A stretch of 64,000 nucleotides of DNA from CAUJIW01 sp963205175 (GTDB taxonomy: Bacteria; Pseudomonadota; Alphaproteobacteria; Sphingomonadales; Sphingomonadaceae), in the NCBI GenBank assembly GCA_041060555.1, contig JBEUDS010000007.1; one strand, given 5' to 3'. Positions 8,153 to 17,700 of this stretch are shown piece after piece (within the stretch, counting starts at the first letter, position 1; every line of letters begins with the position of its first letter). The notes under the pieces were generated by a model. The model was given only the letters and a program-made list of their open reading frames with translations, searched no databases and was not told where the DNA came from. The translations under genes were made by a program, and so were the position numbers.

Positions 8153-8845
8153 TCAGATCGTGCCAAAGGCGGGGCGGTGGATCGCCAGCGGGCTGCCGCG
8201 AACCGGCAGCGGGCCGTCGGTCTTGTCGGCGAGCACCACATGGATGCCGCCCAATCCCGGGGTGGCGCGCGCCGCCAGCCGTTCCAGCGGCATCAGCCAG
8301 CGGTAGGGCGGCATCACCAGCGCCGGGGTCCAGTCGCGCGGGGCAAACAGACCGGTCTCCAGCAGCTGGCGGAGCTGGGCGCGGCCGAAGGGCCGGCCGT
8401 TGCCGAACGGTGTTGCCTCGAAGTGGGTCCATAGCCCGGCCCGGTTGGCCGCCACCACCAGCAGCGTGCCGCCGGGCGCCAGCACCCGCCAGACCTCGCG
8501 CAGCAGGCGGCGGGCGGGATCGACGAACTCCAGCGCATGCACCAGCACCACCTGGTCGAACAGCGCATCGGCGAACGGCAGGGCGAGCTCGTCCACCAGC
8601 ACGCTGCGATTGTCGCCGTCGCGCGGCCAGACACAGGCGCCCTGACGGGCCGGCATCGCCATTGCCAGCCGCTCGACACGGGATTCCAGTCCGGCGAGAA
8701 ACGGCGGGCAGAAACCCAGCCCGAGCACGCGGTCGGTGGTTCGCTGGCGCAGCAGCGGTGTCATGGCGCGGCGGACCTCGCGCGCCACCCGCAGCCCCAG
8801 CGGGCTGGTATAGAAGGCGATCAGATCCTCGGCGGTGGGACGCAT
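8153..8845 (-). CDS. Class I SAM-dependent methyltransferase
   Basis: The 230-residue protein has a Methyltransf_11-like core: VLGLGFCPPFLAGLE (glycine-poor motif I), LPFADALFDQVVLVHALEFV (motif II with acidic loop) and LREVWRVLAPGGTLLVVAANR (post-II). The PF...LVHALE..D..R.LLRE.WRVL pattern is that of small-molecule or quinone-type methyltransferases, but the substrate cannot be inferred. Motif I has only two Gly, so SAM binding is likely but not certain. It is 90 bases upstream of hisC on the same strand and 63 bases beyond the end of the next gene. Confidence 0.82.
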   Translation of the reverse strand: MRPTAEDLIAFYTSPLGLRVAREVRRAMTPLLRQRTTDRVLGLGFCPPFLAGLESRVERLAMAMPARQGACVWPRDGDNRSVLVDELALPFADALFDQVVLVHALEFVDPARRLLREVWRVLAPGGTLLVVAANRAGLWTHFEATPFGNGRPFGRAQLRQLLETGLFAPRDWTPALVMPPYRWLMPLERLAARATPGLGGIHVVLADKTDGPLPVRGSPLAIHRPAFGTI

Positions 8846-8908
8846 GGCGTCATGCTAGACAGCGCGGCGGGGCCGGCCAAGAGCCCGTGCCGGCCGTTGC
8901 CGACCGGA

Positions 8909-9531
8909 TCATGTGGCCGGGCGATCGGCGACCTGCCAGCCCAGTCCGGCCAGCGCCGCCTCCAGCGCGTCGGCATCCGCCTCGTGCAGGCCCGGCAGCT
9001 GGAACACCCGACTGACCAGGCCCATCTCGGGGTGCTGGCGGGACTGGGCCACATCGTAGCCGCGAAAGCCGCCGGGGCTGGTCCAGCGCTGGATGCCCTG
9101 CACCTCGGCCAGCCAGGCGAAATCGTCCCACGTGCCGCCAGCCCCCAGCCGGTGGCCGATACGGTCGGCAGTGAGCACATAGACCAGCGGCGGGCTCAGC
9201 CGGCGCAGGATCGGCAGTGCCAGCAGGCCCATGACGAGAATGCCGGTCACGAAGCCGGTGCCGGCGATCATCAGCAGTGCCGAACCGTCGCGCCAGTCGG
9301 CGCCGGCGCTCGCCAGCAGCAGCATGCCCGCAAGCGCCACCAGGGCGGTGATGGCGACGACGCCCAGCGGCATCAGCAGCGCCGCCTTGCGCATGGTCGC
9401 ACGGTCCATGCTGCCCAGCATGACCTCGAAGGTCGCGAGGCTGGCGTCGGGCGTCGCCTGCCACAGAATGGCGTCGGCACTCATGGTGTCGGAAGAACCG
9501 GTCGCCGTCGGCGCCGGGGCGGCGGCCGTAC

Positions 9532-9535
<4 letters not shown>
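8909..9535 (-). CDS. Small membrane protein with PH-like cytosolic domain, function unknown
   Basis: About 208 residues from GTG 9535, which overlaps the phaA stop by GTGA; an internal ATG at 9484 is an alternative start. Two adjacent hydrophobic segments (VVAITALVALAGMLLLA and TGFVTGILVMGLLALPIL) form a hairpin, followed by a soluble C-terminal half starting VYVLTADRIGHRLG, which resembles the YxLTxxR opening of bacterial PH-like domains. I do not recognise a named family. It is the distal gene of a phaA operon, so it will be expressed with acetyl-CoA acetyltransferase, but no functional link is proven. Confidence 0.65.
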
Positions 9536-10704
<1,169 letters not shown>

Positions 10705-10746
10705 GGCAAATTCCTCGGGTTGAACTCTCTCGGATGGCTGTTGTTC

Positions 10747-10766
10747 TTATGTGCGGTGCAGCATAA
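10747..10766. promoter_or_regulatory. Candidate PhaR operator upstream of phaA
   Basis: The imperfect palindrome TTATGTGCGGTGCAGCATAA lies 43-62 bases upstream of the phaA start. It shares the TGCAGCAyAA core with the site at 11973-11987 and the TTATGTG arm with the site at 11945-11962. PhaR proteins in alphaproteobacteria are known to bind GC-containing palindromes near pha genes; binding here is inference from the shared motif. Confidence 0.5.
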
Positions 10767-10819
10767 GGCCGTTGCGCGACGAATCCAAGTCAGCTCGTCC
10801 ATGCGGCGCCATGGTGCCC

Positions 10820-11914
10820 TCAGTTGGCGTTGCCCGGCGCCAGCAGCCAGTCGCGCAGCGGCTCCCACAACAGGCTGCGGGCCCGGGTGCCGACGATCAT
10901 GCCGACATGCCCGGCGTCAAGGCTGCGCAGCGTCGCACTGGGCAGCCGTTCGGCCAGCGCCGCCGCCGCCGGACGCGGCACCAGCCGGTCGCTGTTGGAG
11001 ACGATGACAAGCGACGGCAGCCGCAGGGCCTCCGGCGTGATCGGCGTGTCACCGATCCGCCAGCGGTCCTGCCCGGTGTCGTCGTCGCGGAAGAAGCGCT
11101 CGAAGCACTGGATGGCGGCCGGCAGGCTGAGCGGCGGCCCGGCGTTGGCCCAGTCCTCCAGCGCCACGAAGTTCTCGGCCTCCGGCGAGGCGGGATCGAG
11201 GGTGCCGAAGCGGGCGAACTTGCGTTCCATCAGGTCGGGGTCGAGCGACCAGAAGGCCAGCTGCAGCGATTCCATCGGCAGCACGCCCAGCGACTGGGCC
11301 AGCGGCTTGCTGCTGGTCCAGTAGCTGGCGAGGTTGGCCCGCTGCGCCTCGCCATAGAGACTGAACGCCCACGGCGCGGCCAGCGTCGCCAGCCGGACGA
11401 CGTGCGGACTGAGTGCCGCCGCGGCCACGGTCAGCGTGCCGCCGAGGCAATAGCCAACCAGGGTCACCGGGGCGTCCAGCGCGGCGATCAGCGGCAGCAG
11501 GCGCTCGCGGACATAGCCGCCAAGGTCGAGCTGGCGCTCATCGGGGCCGGGTTCACCCCAGTCCAGCAGCATCGGGCGCACTCCCTGGCACGCCAGCCAG
11601 CGCAGCAGCGAGTTGTCGGGCGACAAATCCAGTACCCACGGCGGATTGACCAGCGACGGCACGAACAGGGCTACCGGCCCCCTGGTGCCGTTCGTCCGAT
11701 CATCTGGCGGGGCATAGTCGAGCACGCGGGCGGTGCCACGGCGGGCGACCACGGGCGGTGTGTCCATCGCCCGCCGGTAAGGGTGCTGCTGATAGGCGCG
11801 TACGGCAGTGAGGAAGCGCTCGATCCGTGCAGCGCCGTCGGGGTCGCCGGCCGCCGCCCGCACGACGTGGTTGAGGTAGTGCGACAGCGGGTGGGGGCCG
11901 CGTTCGGGAATCAT
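10820..11914 (-). CDS. phaC: Short PHA synthase-like alpha/beta hydrolase (PhaC family)
   Basis: The 364-residue protein carries the PHA synthase lipase-like box GYCLGGT with Cys instead of Ser as nucleophile (C156), plus D309 (SNSDRLVP) and H336 (DAGHVG), the full Cys-Asp-His triad. The box resembles class I synthases (GYCxGG), but the length is that of class III PhaC, and the large N-terminal domain of class I enzymes is missing. No phaE or phaR-subunit of class III/IV is adjacent. It may be a genuine short synthase or a related acyltransferase. It is divergent from the regulator phaR, which supports a PHA role. Confidence 0.72.
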   Translation of the reverse strand: MIPERGPHPLSHYLNHVVRAAAGDPDGAARIERFLTAVRAYQQHPYRRAMDTPPVVARRGTARVLDYAPPDDRTNGTRGPVALFVPSLVNPPWVLDLSPDNSLLRWLACQGVRPMLLDWGEPGPDERQLDLGGYVRERLLPLIAALDAPVTLVGYCLGGTLTVAAAALSPHVVRLATLAAPWAFSLYGEAQRANLASYWTSSKPLAQSLGVLPMESLQLAFWSLDPDLMERKFARFGTLDPASPEAENFVALEDWANAGPPLSLPAAIQCFERFFRDDDTGQDRWRIGDTPITPEALRLPSLVIVSNSDRLVPRPAAAALAERLPSATLRSLDAGHVGMIVGTRARSLLWEPLRDWLLAPGNAN

Positions 11915-11944
11915 GGCACCATGCCTGCTGTAGTGCGTAAGTCT

Positions 11945-11962
11945 TTATGTGGCACCGCACAA
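11945..11962. promoter_or_regulatory. Candidate PhaR operator, phaC side of the phaC/phaR intergenic region
   Basis: TTATGTGGCACCGCACAA forms an imperfect inverted repeat about 31 bases upstream of the phaC start. Its TTATGTG arm repeats the arm of the palindrome in front of phaA. Position and similarity suggest an operator shared by the divergent genes. Confidence 0.45.
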
Positions 11963-11972
11963 AACTCCATGC

Positions 11973-11987
11973 TATGCTGCAGCACAA
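11973..11987. promoter_or_regulatory. Candidate PhaR operator, phaR side
   Basis: TATGCTGCAGCACAA contains a perfect 10-bp palindrome (TGCTGCAGCA, 11975-11984) and lies 42-56 bases before the phaR start, where it could overlap the phaR promoter and give autoregulation. The core is shared with the site upstream of phaA. Confidence 0.5.
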
Positions 11988-12028
11988 GTACAACGACAAC
12001 CACAAAGACGATAAGGTGAGAGAGTTTC

Positions 12029-12658
12029 ATGGTTGATACCGCGCAGCAAACGCCTCCTGTTATCATCAAGAAATACGCCAACCGGCGCCTCTACAACACC
12101 GAGTCCTCAAGCTATATCACGCTCGACCATCTGGCGCAGATGGTGCGCGACAACCGCGAGTTCAAAGTGGTCGACGCCAAGTCCGGCGACGACATCACCC
12201 GCAACGTGCTGACCCAGATCATCGTCGAGGAAGAGTCGCAGGGGCAGAACATGCTGCCGGTGCCGTTCCTGCGGCAGCTGATCTCGATGTATGGTGACAA
12301 TCTGCAGTCCATGGTGCCGCAGTATCTTGAGGCCAGCATGGAGGCGTTCCGCCGCAATCAGGAGCAGTTCCGCAAGGCGCTGGAAGGTGCGTTCGGGCAG
12401 GGCGCGTTCACCCCGGGCAGCTTCAATCCCGCCAGCTTCACGCCGGGATCGTTTGGGCCGTTCGAGCAGCTGGCGAAGCAGAACATGGCGATGTTCGAGG
12501 CGGCGACCGGTATGTTCACCGGGCGCGGCGGCAAGCCGGGAAAGTCGGGCGAGAAGCCGGCCGAGGCAGCGCCGTCGAGCGGTAATGACGAACTGGCCGA
12601 ACTCAAGGCCCAGATGGCCGAGTTGCAGAGCAAGCTGGAAAAAATGTCGCCGCGTTGA
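12029..12658 (+). CDS. phaR: Polyhydroxyalkanoate synthesis repressor PhaR
   Basis: The 209-residue protein has the PHB/PHA accumulation regulator DNA-binding domain at residues 10-70 (KKYANRRLYNTESSSYITLD, then FKVVDAKSGDDITRNVLTQII) followed by the PHB-accumulation domain (LLPVPFLRQLISMYG-type region and MVPQYLEASMEAFRRN). A Gly/Phe/Pro-rich spacer with short SFxPGSF repeats and a C-terminal coiled coil (ELKAQMAELQSKLEKM) follow. PhaR senses PHA granules and represses phasin and pha genes. It is transcribed divergently from phaC; palindromes in between are likely its targets. Confidence 0.95.
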   Translation: MVDTAQQTPPVIIKKYANRRLYNTESSSYITLDHLAQMVRDNREFKVVDAKSGDDITRNVLTQIIVEEESQGQNMLPVPFLRQLISMYGDNLQSMVPQYLEASMEAFRRNQEQFRKALEGAFGQGAFTPGSFNPASFTPGSFGPFEQLAKQNMAMFEAATGMFTGRGGKPGKSGEKPAEAAPSSGNDELAELKAQMAELQSKLEKMSPR

Positions 12659-12667
12659 GGCCGCTGC

Positions 12668-12703
12668 CCGGCGACCGGGTCGCCGGATCGCGGCTCAGCC
12701 GCG
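12668..12703 (+). terminator. Hairpins after phaR
   Basis: Ten bases after the phaR stop there is a perfect 8-bp stem (CCGGCGAC, 3-base loop, GTCGCCGG; 12668-12686), followed by a second 7-bp hairpin (CGCGGCT/AGCCGCG, 12689-12703). There is no clean T-run, so intrinsic termination is only possible. Confidence 0.4.
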
Positions 12704-12748
12704 GGGATCTTAGTTTCGCCGCTCAGCCGCCGGGGTCTTAGTTTCGCC
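12693..12748. repeat. 28-bp tandem duplication at the 3' end of the EAL gene
   Basis: Two near-identical 28-bp units (12693-12720 and 12721-12748) begin gctcagccgc and end tcttagtttcgcc; a third partial copy (gctcagccgc) overlaps the last codons and stop of the minus-strand EAL-domain gene at 12751. The gene end was therefore duplicated twice downstream of itself. Confidence 0.85.
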
Positions 12749-12750
12749 GC

Positions 12751-14583
12751 TCAGCCGCGCAGGGAGCCGCGCACCTTGGACACCCGGCTGGGCAGGGTGA
12801 GGCCGCCCAGGCGGCGACTCATGGTTTTCAGCGCGGCGCCGATGTGGGCGGTGGCGTCCGTGCCCGAGAGCGCCCTGGAAAACAGGTAGCCCTGGCCGAG
12901 CTGGCAACCCAGCGCGCGCAGCGTGTCGGCCTGGGCTTCGGTCTCGATGCCCTCGGCGACGGTCTCCTTGCCGAGGTTGCGGGCCAGCGACAGGATGACG
13001 TTGACGATCTTGTAGTTATCCTGGATCGCCAGCATGTCGGCGATGAACGAGCGGTCGATCTTGATCACGTCGATGGGGAAGCGCTGCAGGTAGCTCAAGC
13101 TCGAATATCCGGTGCCGAAGTCGTCGAGCGCCAGTTCGACATTGAGCGACTTGAGCTGGTCAAGCACGTCCTTGGCCAGATCGGGGTTCTCGACAATCGC
13201 GCTTTCGGTGATTTCGAGTTTCAGCCGGTCACCGGGTACGCCGGAACGTTGCAGGGCGCCGGTGACCGCCGCCGCCAGATCGTCACGGGCGAACTGTACG
13301 CCGGACACGTTGACGCTCATCTGCAGATGCGCGGCAGCGTCGCCGAACGCGCGGCGCCAGTCGCCGAGCTGACGGCAGGCCTCATCCAGCGACCAGCGAC
13401 CGATGGGAATGATCAGCCCGGTTTCCTCCGCCAGCGGCACGAAGTCGGCGGGAGACACGTAGCCGCGTTCCTTGTGGTGCCAGCGGGCCAGCGCCTCCAT
13501 GCCCATCAGGGCACCGCTCTGGAGATCGACGATCGGCTGATAGTGCAATTCCAGTTCGCCGCGATCGACCGCCTTGCGCAGGTCCGTTTCCAGCTGGAAC
13601 AGGCTGCGGGCCTGGCGATGGAGGTCGCCGTGGTAGACCTCCGTGTGGGCGCCGCCGCGGTTTTTCGCCCGGTGCATGGCGAAGTCGGCATCGCGGATCA
13701 GATCCTCGGCATAGAAGCCCGACGTGCTGGTGGACGCCACGCCGACGCTCAGGCTGGTGAACAGCTCCTGACCCGAGACCATGAAGGGCGCCCGCAGGTC
13801 CGCGTGAATGCTGTCCGCCAGCGCCAGGGCATCCTCGATGCGGCCGACTTCGCACAGAATGGCGAATTCGTCGCTCGACAGGCGGGCGAGGATGTCGCCC
13901 GACCGCAGGCAGCTCACCAGTCGCCGGCCCAGCGAAATCAGCAGTTCGTCGCCCGAGACGTGGCCCATGCTTTCGTTGATCAGCTTGAAGCGATCGACGT
14001 TGAGCACCAGCACGGCGGCGGCGCGGCCTTCGGCCCGTTCGGCGTTGGCCACCGCCTGCTCGACCCGCTCCGAGAACAGCACCCGATTCGGCAGACCGGT
14101 GAGGCTGTCATGCGATATCAGGTGCTGGCGATGCCGGTCGGCCGCCTTCTCGTGCGTCCGGTCGGTGATTGACACCATGACGTGGGTGGGGCGCTCCTGC
14201 TCCCAGGCCAGCGGGGCCAGCTCGCAGGTGAAGTGACGCTCGAAGGGGGCTTCGCGATAGCTCGTTTCCAGTGAGCCGGCGTTGCCGGTATCGAAGCAAT
14301 GCTGCAGCGCGCTCAGGCACTGGCTGCTCATGCACCCCTGGGCCAGATCGGCGGGCGTCAGGCCGATGGCGCTGAAGCGCTTGAGGTCGAACATCTCCTC
14401 ATAGGCGCGGTTGGCCATGTAGCAGACGATCTGGTCGTGGGGGTTGCGCTGGAACAGCAGCACACCGACGTGCAGGCCATCGAGGATCGTCTGCATGCTG
14501 GGCACGGGCATCGGGTTGCCGCGCGACAGTGCTGTCAGCGCATTCCCCTCGTCTCCGACCTGTTGATACGACACTACAGACAC
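12751..14583 (-). CDS. PAS-GGDEF-EAL protein; c-di-GMP phosphodiesterase with degenerate GGDEF
   Basis: 610 residues from GTG 14583. An N-terminal PAS-like sensor (about 25-140, with YMANRAYEEMFDL) is followed by a GGDEF domain whose active motif is S236-S-D-E-F240, so diguanylate cyclase activity is probably lost although substrate binding may remain. The EAL domain starts near residue 340 and keeps E363-A-L, the N and E ligand motifs, and DDFGTGYSSL, so it should hydrolyse c-di-GMP. No membrane segment is visible, so it is likely cytosolic. It stands alone between phaR and nrdJ. Confident on domains, not on the signal sensed. Confidence 0.9.
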   Translation of the reverse strand: MSVVSYQQVGDEGNALTALSRGNPMPVPSMQTILDGLHVGVLLFQRNPHDQIVCYMANRAYEEMFDLKRFSAIGLTPADLAQGCMSSQCLSALQHCFDTGNAGSLETSYREAPFERHFTCELAPLAWEQERPTHVMVSITDRTHEKAADRHRQHLISHDSLTGLPNRVLFSERVEQAVANAERAEGRAAAVLVLNVDRFKLINESMGHVSGDELLISLGRRLVSCLRSGDILARLSSDEFAILCEVGRIEDALALADSIHADLRAPFMVSGQELFTSLSVGVASTSTSGFYAEDLIRDADFAMHRAKNRGGAHTEVYHGDLHRQARSLFQLETDLRKAVDRGELELHYQPIVDLQSGALMGMEALARWHHKERGYVSPADFVPLAEETGLIIPIGRWSLDEACRQLGDWRRAFGDAAAHLQMSVNVSGVQFARDDLAAAVTGALQRSGVPGDRLKLEITESAIVENPDLAKDVLDQLKSLNVELALDDFGTGYSSLSYLQRFPIDVIKIDRSFIADMLAIQDNYKIVNVILSLARNLGKETVAEGIETEAQADTLRALGCQLGQGYLFSRALSGTDATAHIGAALKTMSRRLGGLTLPSRVSKVRGSLRG

Positions 14584-14785
14584 GCCCTGACATCAGCCCG
14601 TTGAGTTTTCTTGAGGTCGTGTCCCGCCCGGACCGGACAGGCATTTCCCCGTATTGAACAGGCTATGGCACGACGGCGATTAATAGCGAGTAAAAGCCGA
14701 TGCGAATGTACGCATAAGTCGTGTTCCTCGGCGCGTGATATCCGGCGGCACGATCAGGTCGGCGACGAGGGCACCCACGGCGGGA

Positions 14786-17700
14786 TCAGGAACAACCGGT
14801 GGTCGCGCCGCAGCTGTCGCATTTCAGGCAGGTGCCGTTGCGGACCAGGGTGAAGTTGCCGCATTCCGGGCAGGCGTCACCCTCATAGCCCTTCATGCGC
14901 GCATCGGCCCGGCGCTGCGCGGTGCTGGCGGCGGTGGCCATGCCGATGGTGATCGGCGCGGCGGCGGCCGGCGCGTGGCGCGCGGCCTCGGTTCCGGGGC
15001 CGCTGGTGGTTTCGTTGTCCGGCTCGCCGCCGCCCGGCCCATCCGTGCCGGTGGCCCTGCGGGCGGGCTTGACCACATAGAGCTGGGCGCCGCGCAGATA
15101 GCCGGTGGAGGCCGCCTGGTTGAGCGTGGCGGCCGTCTCGTTGTCGTCGCGGGGCGCCCGGGGCTGGCCCAGCGCGCCGACGTCGTCGGGCTTGAGGTCG
15201 TCGGGTTTGACGTGAGCGAGGTCGTCGCGGCCGAGGTAGGAGATGGCCAGCTCGCGGAAGATATAGTCGAGCACCGAGGTCGCCATCTTGATGACGTCGT
15301 TGCCCTCCACCATGCCGGAGGGCTCGAAGCGGGTGAAGGTGAAGGCGTCGACGAACTCCTCCAGCGGCACGCCGTACTGCAGGCCGATCGAGACGGCGAT
15401 GGCGAAGTTGTTCATCAGGCTGCGGAAGGCGGCGCCTTCCTTGTGCATGTCGATGAAGATCTCGCCGAGCTGACCGTCGGCATATTCGCCGGTGCGCAGA
15501 TAGACCTTGTGGCCGCCGACCACCGCCTTCTGGGTGTAGCCCTTGCGCCGGTGCGGCAGGCGCTGGCGGGCCGGCGCCGCCACCTTCTCGACGATGCGCT
15601 CGACGATGCGTTCGGCCACCGCGCGCGCCTTCTCGGCCGCGGGCTGTTCCTCGGCGGACAGCTCGGCGAGGTCGGCGGGGTCGAGCAGGCCGGAGGCCAG
15701 CGGCTGCGACAGCTTGGAGCCGTCGCGGTAGAGCGCCACCGCCTTGAGCCCCAGCCGCCAGGCGAGGTCGTAGGCGTCCCGGCAGTCGGCGACCGTGGCG
15801 CTGTTGGCCATGTTGATGGTCTTGGAGATGGCGCCGGAGACGAACGGCTGGGCGGCGGCCATCATCCGCAGGTGCGCCTGGGTCGACAGCGCGCGGGTGC
15901 CGCGCTTGCCGCACGGCGTCGCGCAGTCGAACACTGGCAGGTGGTCCGCCGCCAGGTGCGGCGCGCCCTCCAGCGTCATGGCGCCGCAGACATGGGTGTT
16001 GGCGGCCTCGATGTCGGCCGGGGTAAAGCCCAGATGCGCCAGCAGGTCGAACGTCACGTCGGCCAGCTGTGCGGCGTCGAGGCCCAGGGTGGTGCGGCAG
16101 AAGTCGTCGCCCAGCGTCCAGCGGTTGAACACGAAGCGGATGTCGAAGGCCTGCGGCAGGGCGGCCCGGATCGCCGCCAGCTGGTCCGGCCCGAAGCCGC
16201 GGGCGGCCAGCGCCGCCTCGGTGAGGGCGCCGTCGGTCGGCAGGGTGCCGTGGCCCACCGCATAGGCGTCGATGGCGGCGATCTCGGCCGGGCTGTAGCC
16301 CAGCGTCGCCAGCGCCAGCGGCACGATGCGGTTGATGATCTTGAAATAGCCGCCGCCGGCCAGTTTCTTGAACTTCACCAGCGCGAAATCCGGCTCGATG
16401 CCGGTGGTGTCGCAGTCCATCACCAGACCGATGGTGCCGGTGGGCGCGATCACCGACACCTGGGCATTGCGCACGCCATGCTCGCTGGCGGCCTGCAGCG
16501 CCAGATCCCAGGCGCGGGTGGCGGCGGCCAGCAGGTCGGCGTCCGGGCAGCGGGCATGGTCGAGCGGCACCGGGGCCACCGACAGGCCCTCATAGTCGGC
16601 GCCGATGCCATAGGCGGCGCGGCGGTGGTTGCGCAGCACCCGCAGCAGCGCCTCGGCATTGTCGCCATAGGCCGGGAAGGCGCCCAGCTCGCCGGCCATT
16701 TCCGCCGAGGTGGCGTAGGCCCGGCCGGTCATCAGCGCGGTGATGGCGCCGGCCAGCGCGCGCCCGGCCTCGGAATCATAGGGCAGACCCAGGGCCATCA
16801 GCAGGCCGCCGAGATTGGCGTAGCCCAGCCCCAGCGTGCGGTAGCGGTAGGACAGCTCGGCGATGCGGCGGCTGGGGAACTGCGCCATCAGCACCGAGAT
16901 TTCCAGCACCATCGTCCACAGCCGGACGGCATGTTCGAAGCCGGCGACGTCGAACCGGCCGTCGGCCTGACGGAACGCCATCAGGTTGAGCGAGGCCAGG
17001 TTGCAGGCGGTGTCGTCGAGGAACATGTATTCCGAGCAGGGGTTCGAGGCCCGGATCGGTCCGCCGGCGGGGCAGGTGTGCCAGTCGTTGATGGTGGTGT
17101 CGAACTGCACGCCGGGGTCGGCGCAGGCCCAGGCGGCCTCGGCCACCTTGTCCCACAGCGCGCGCGCCTTGACGGTGCGGGCGACGGTGCCGTCGCGCCG
17201 GTGCACCAGCGACCAGTCGTCGTCGTTCGCGACCGCCGCCATGAAGCCGTCGGTGACGCGCACCGAGTTGTTGGAGTTCTGCCCCGACACGGTGGCGTAG
17301 GCCTCGGAGTCCCAGTCGGTGTCATAGACCGGGATGTCGAGGTGGGTGTAGCCCTGGGCCGCGAACTGGATGGCCTTGTTCACCGCGGCGTCGGGGATCA
17401 TCGCCTGCCGGGCGGCCAGCAGCGCCTTGCGCAGCGCCTTGTTGGCCCTGGGGTCGGTGGCGGCCGCCGGGTCGAGGCCGCCGCTGTGGCAGGCGGCGAG
17501 CACGGCGTTGAGGTGGTGCTCCAGCAGCCGCGAGCCGGCCACCAGGGCGGCGACCTTCTGCTCCTCGACCATCTTCCAGTCGATGTAGGCCTCGATGTCC
17601 GGGTGGTCGATGTCGACGATCACCATCTTGGCCGCCCGCCGGGTGGTGCCGCCCGACTTGATGGCGCCGGCGGCGCGGTCGCCGATCCTGAGGAAGCTCA

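Noticed and set aside
6956..8434. A 492-codon plus-strand open frame opposite hisC and the methyltransferase
   Set aside because: Shadow frame caused by high GC; both minus-strand genes beneath it are clearly real.
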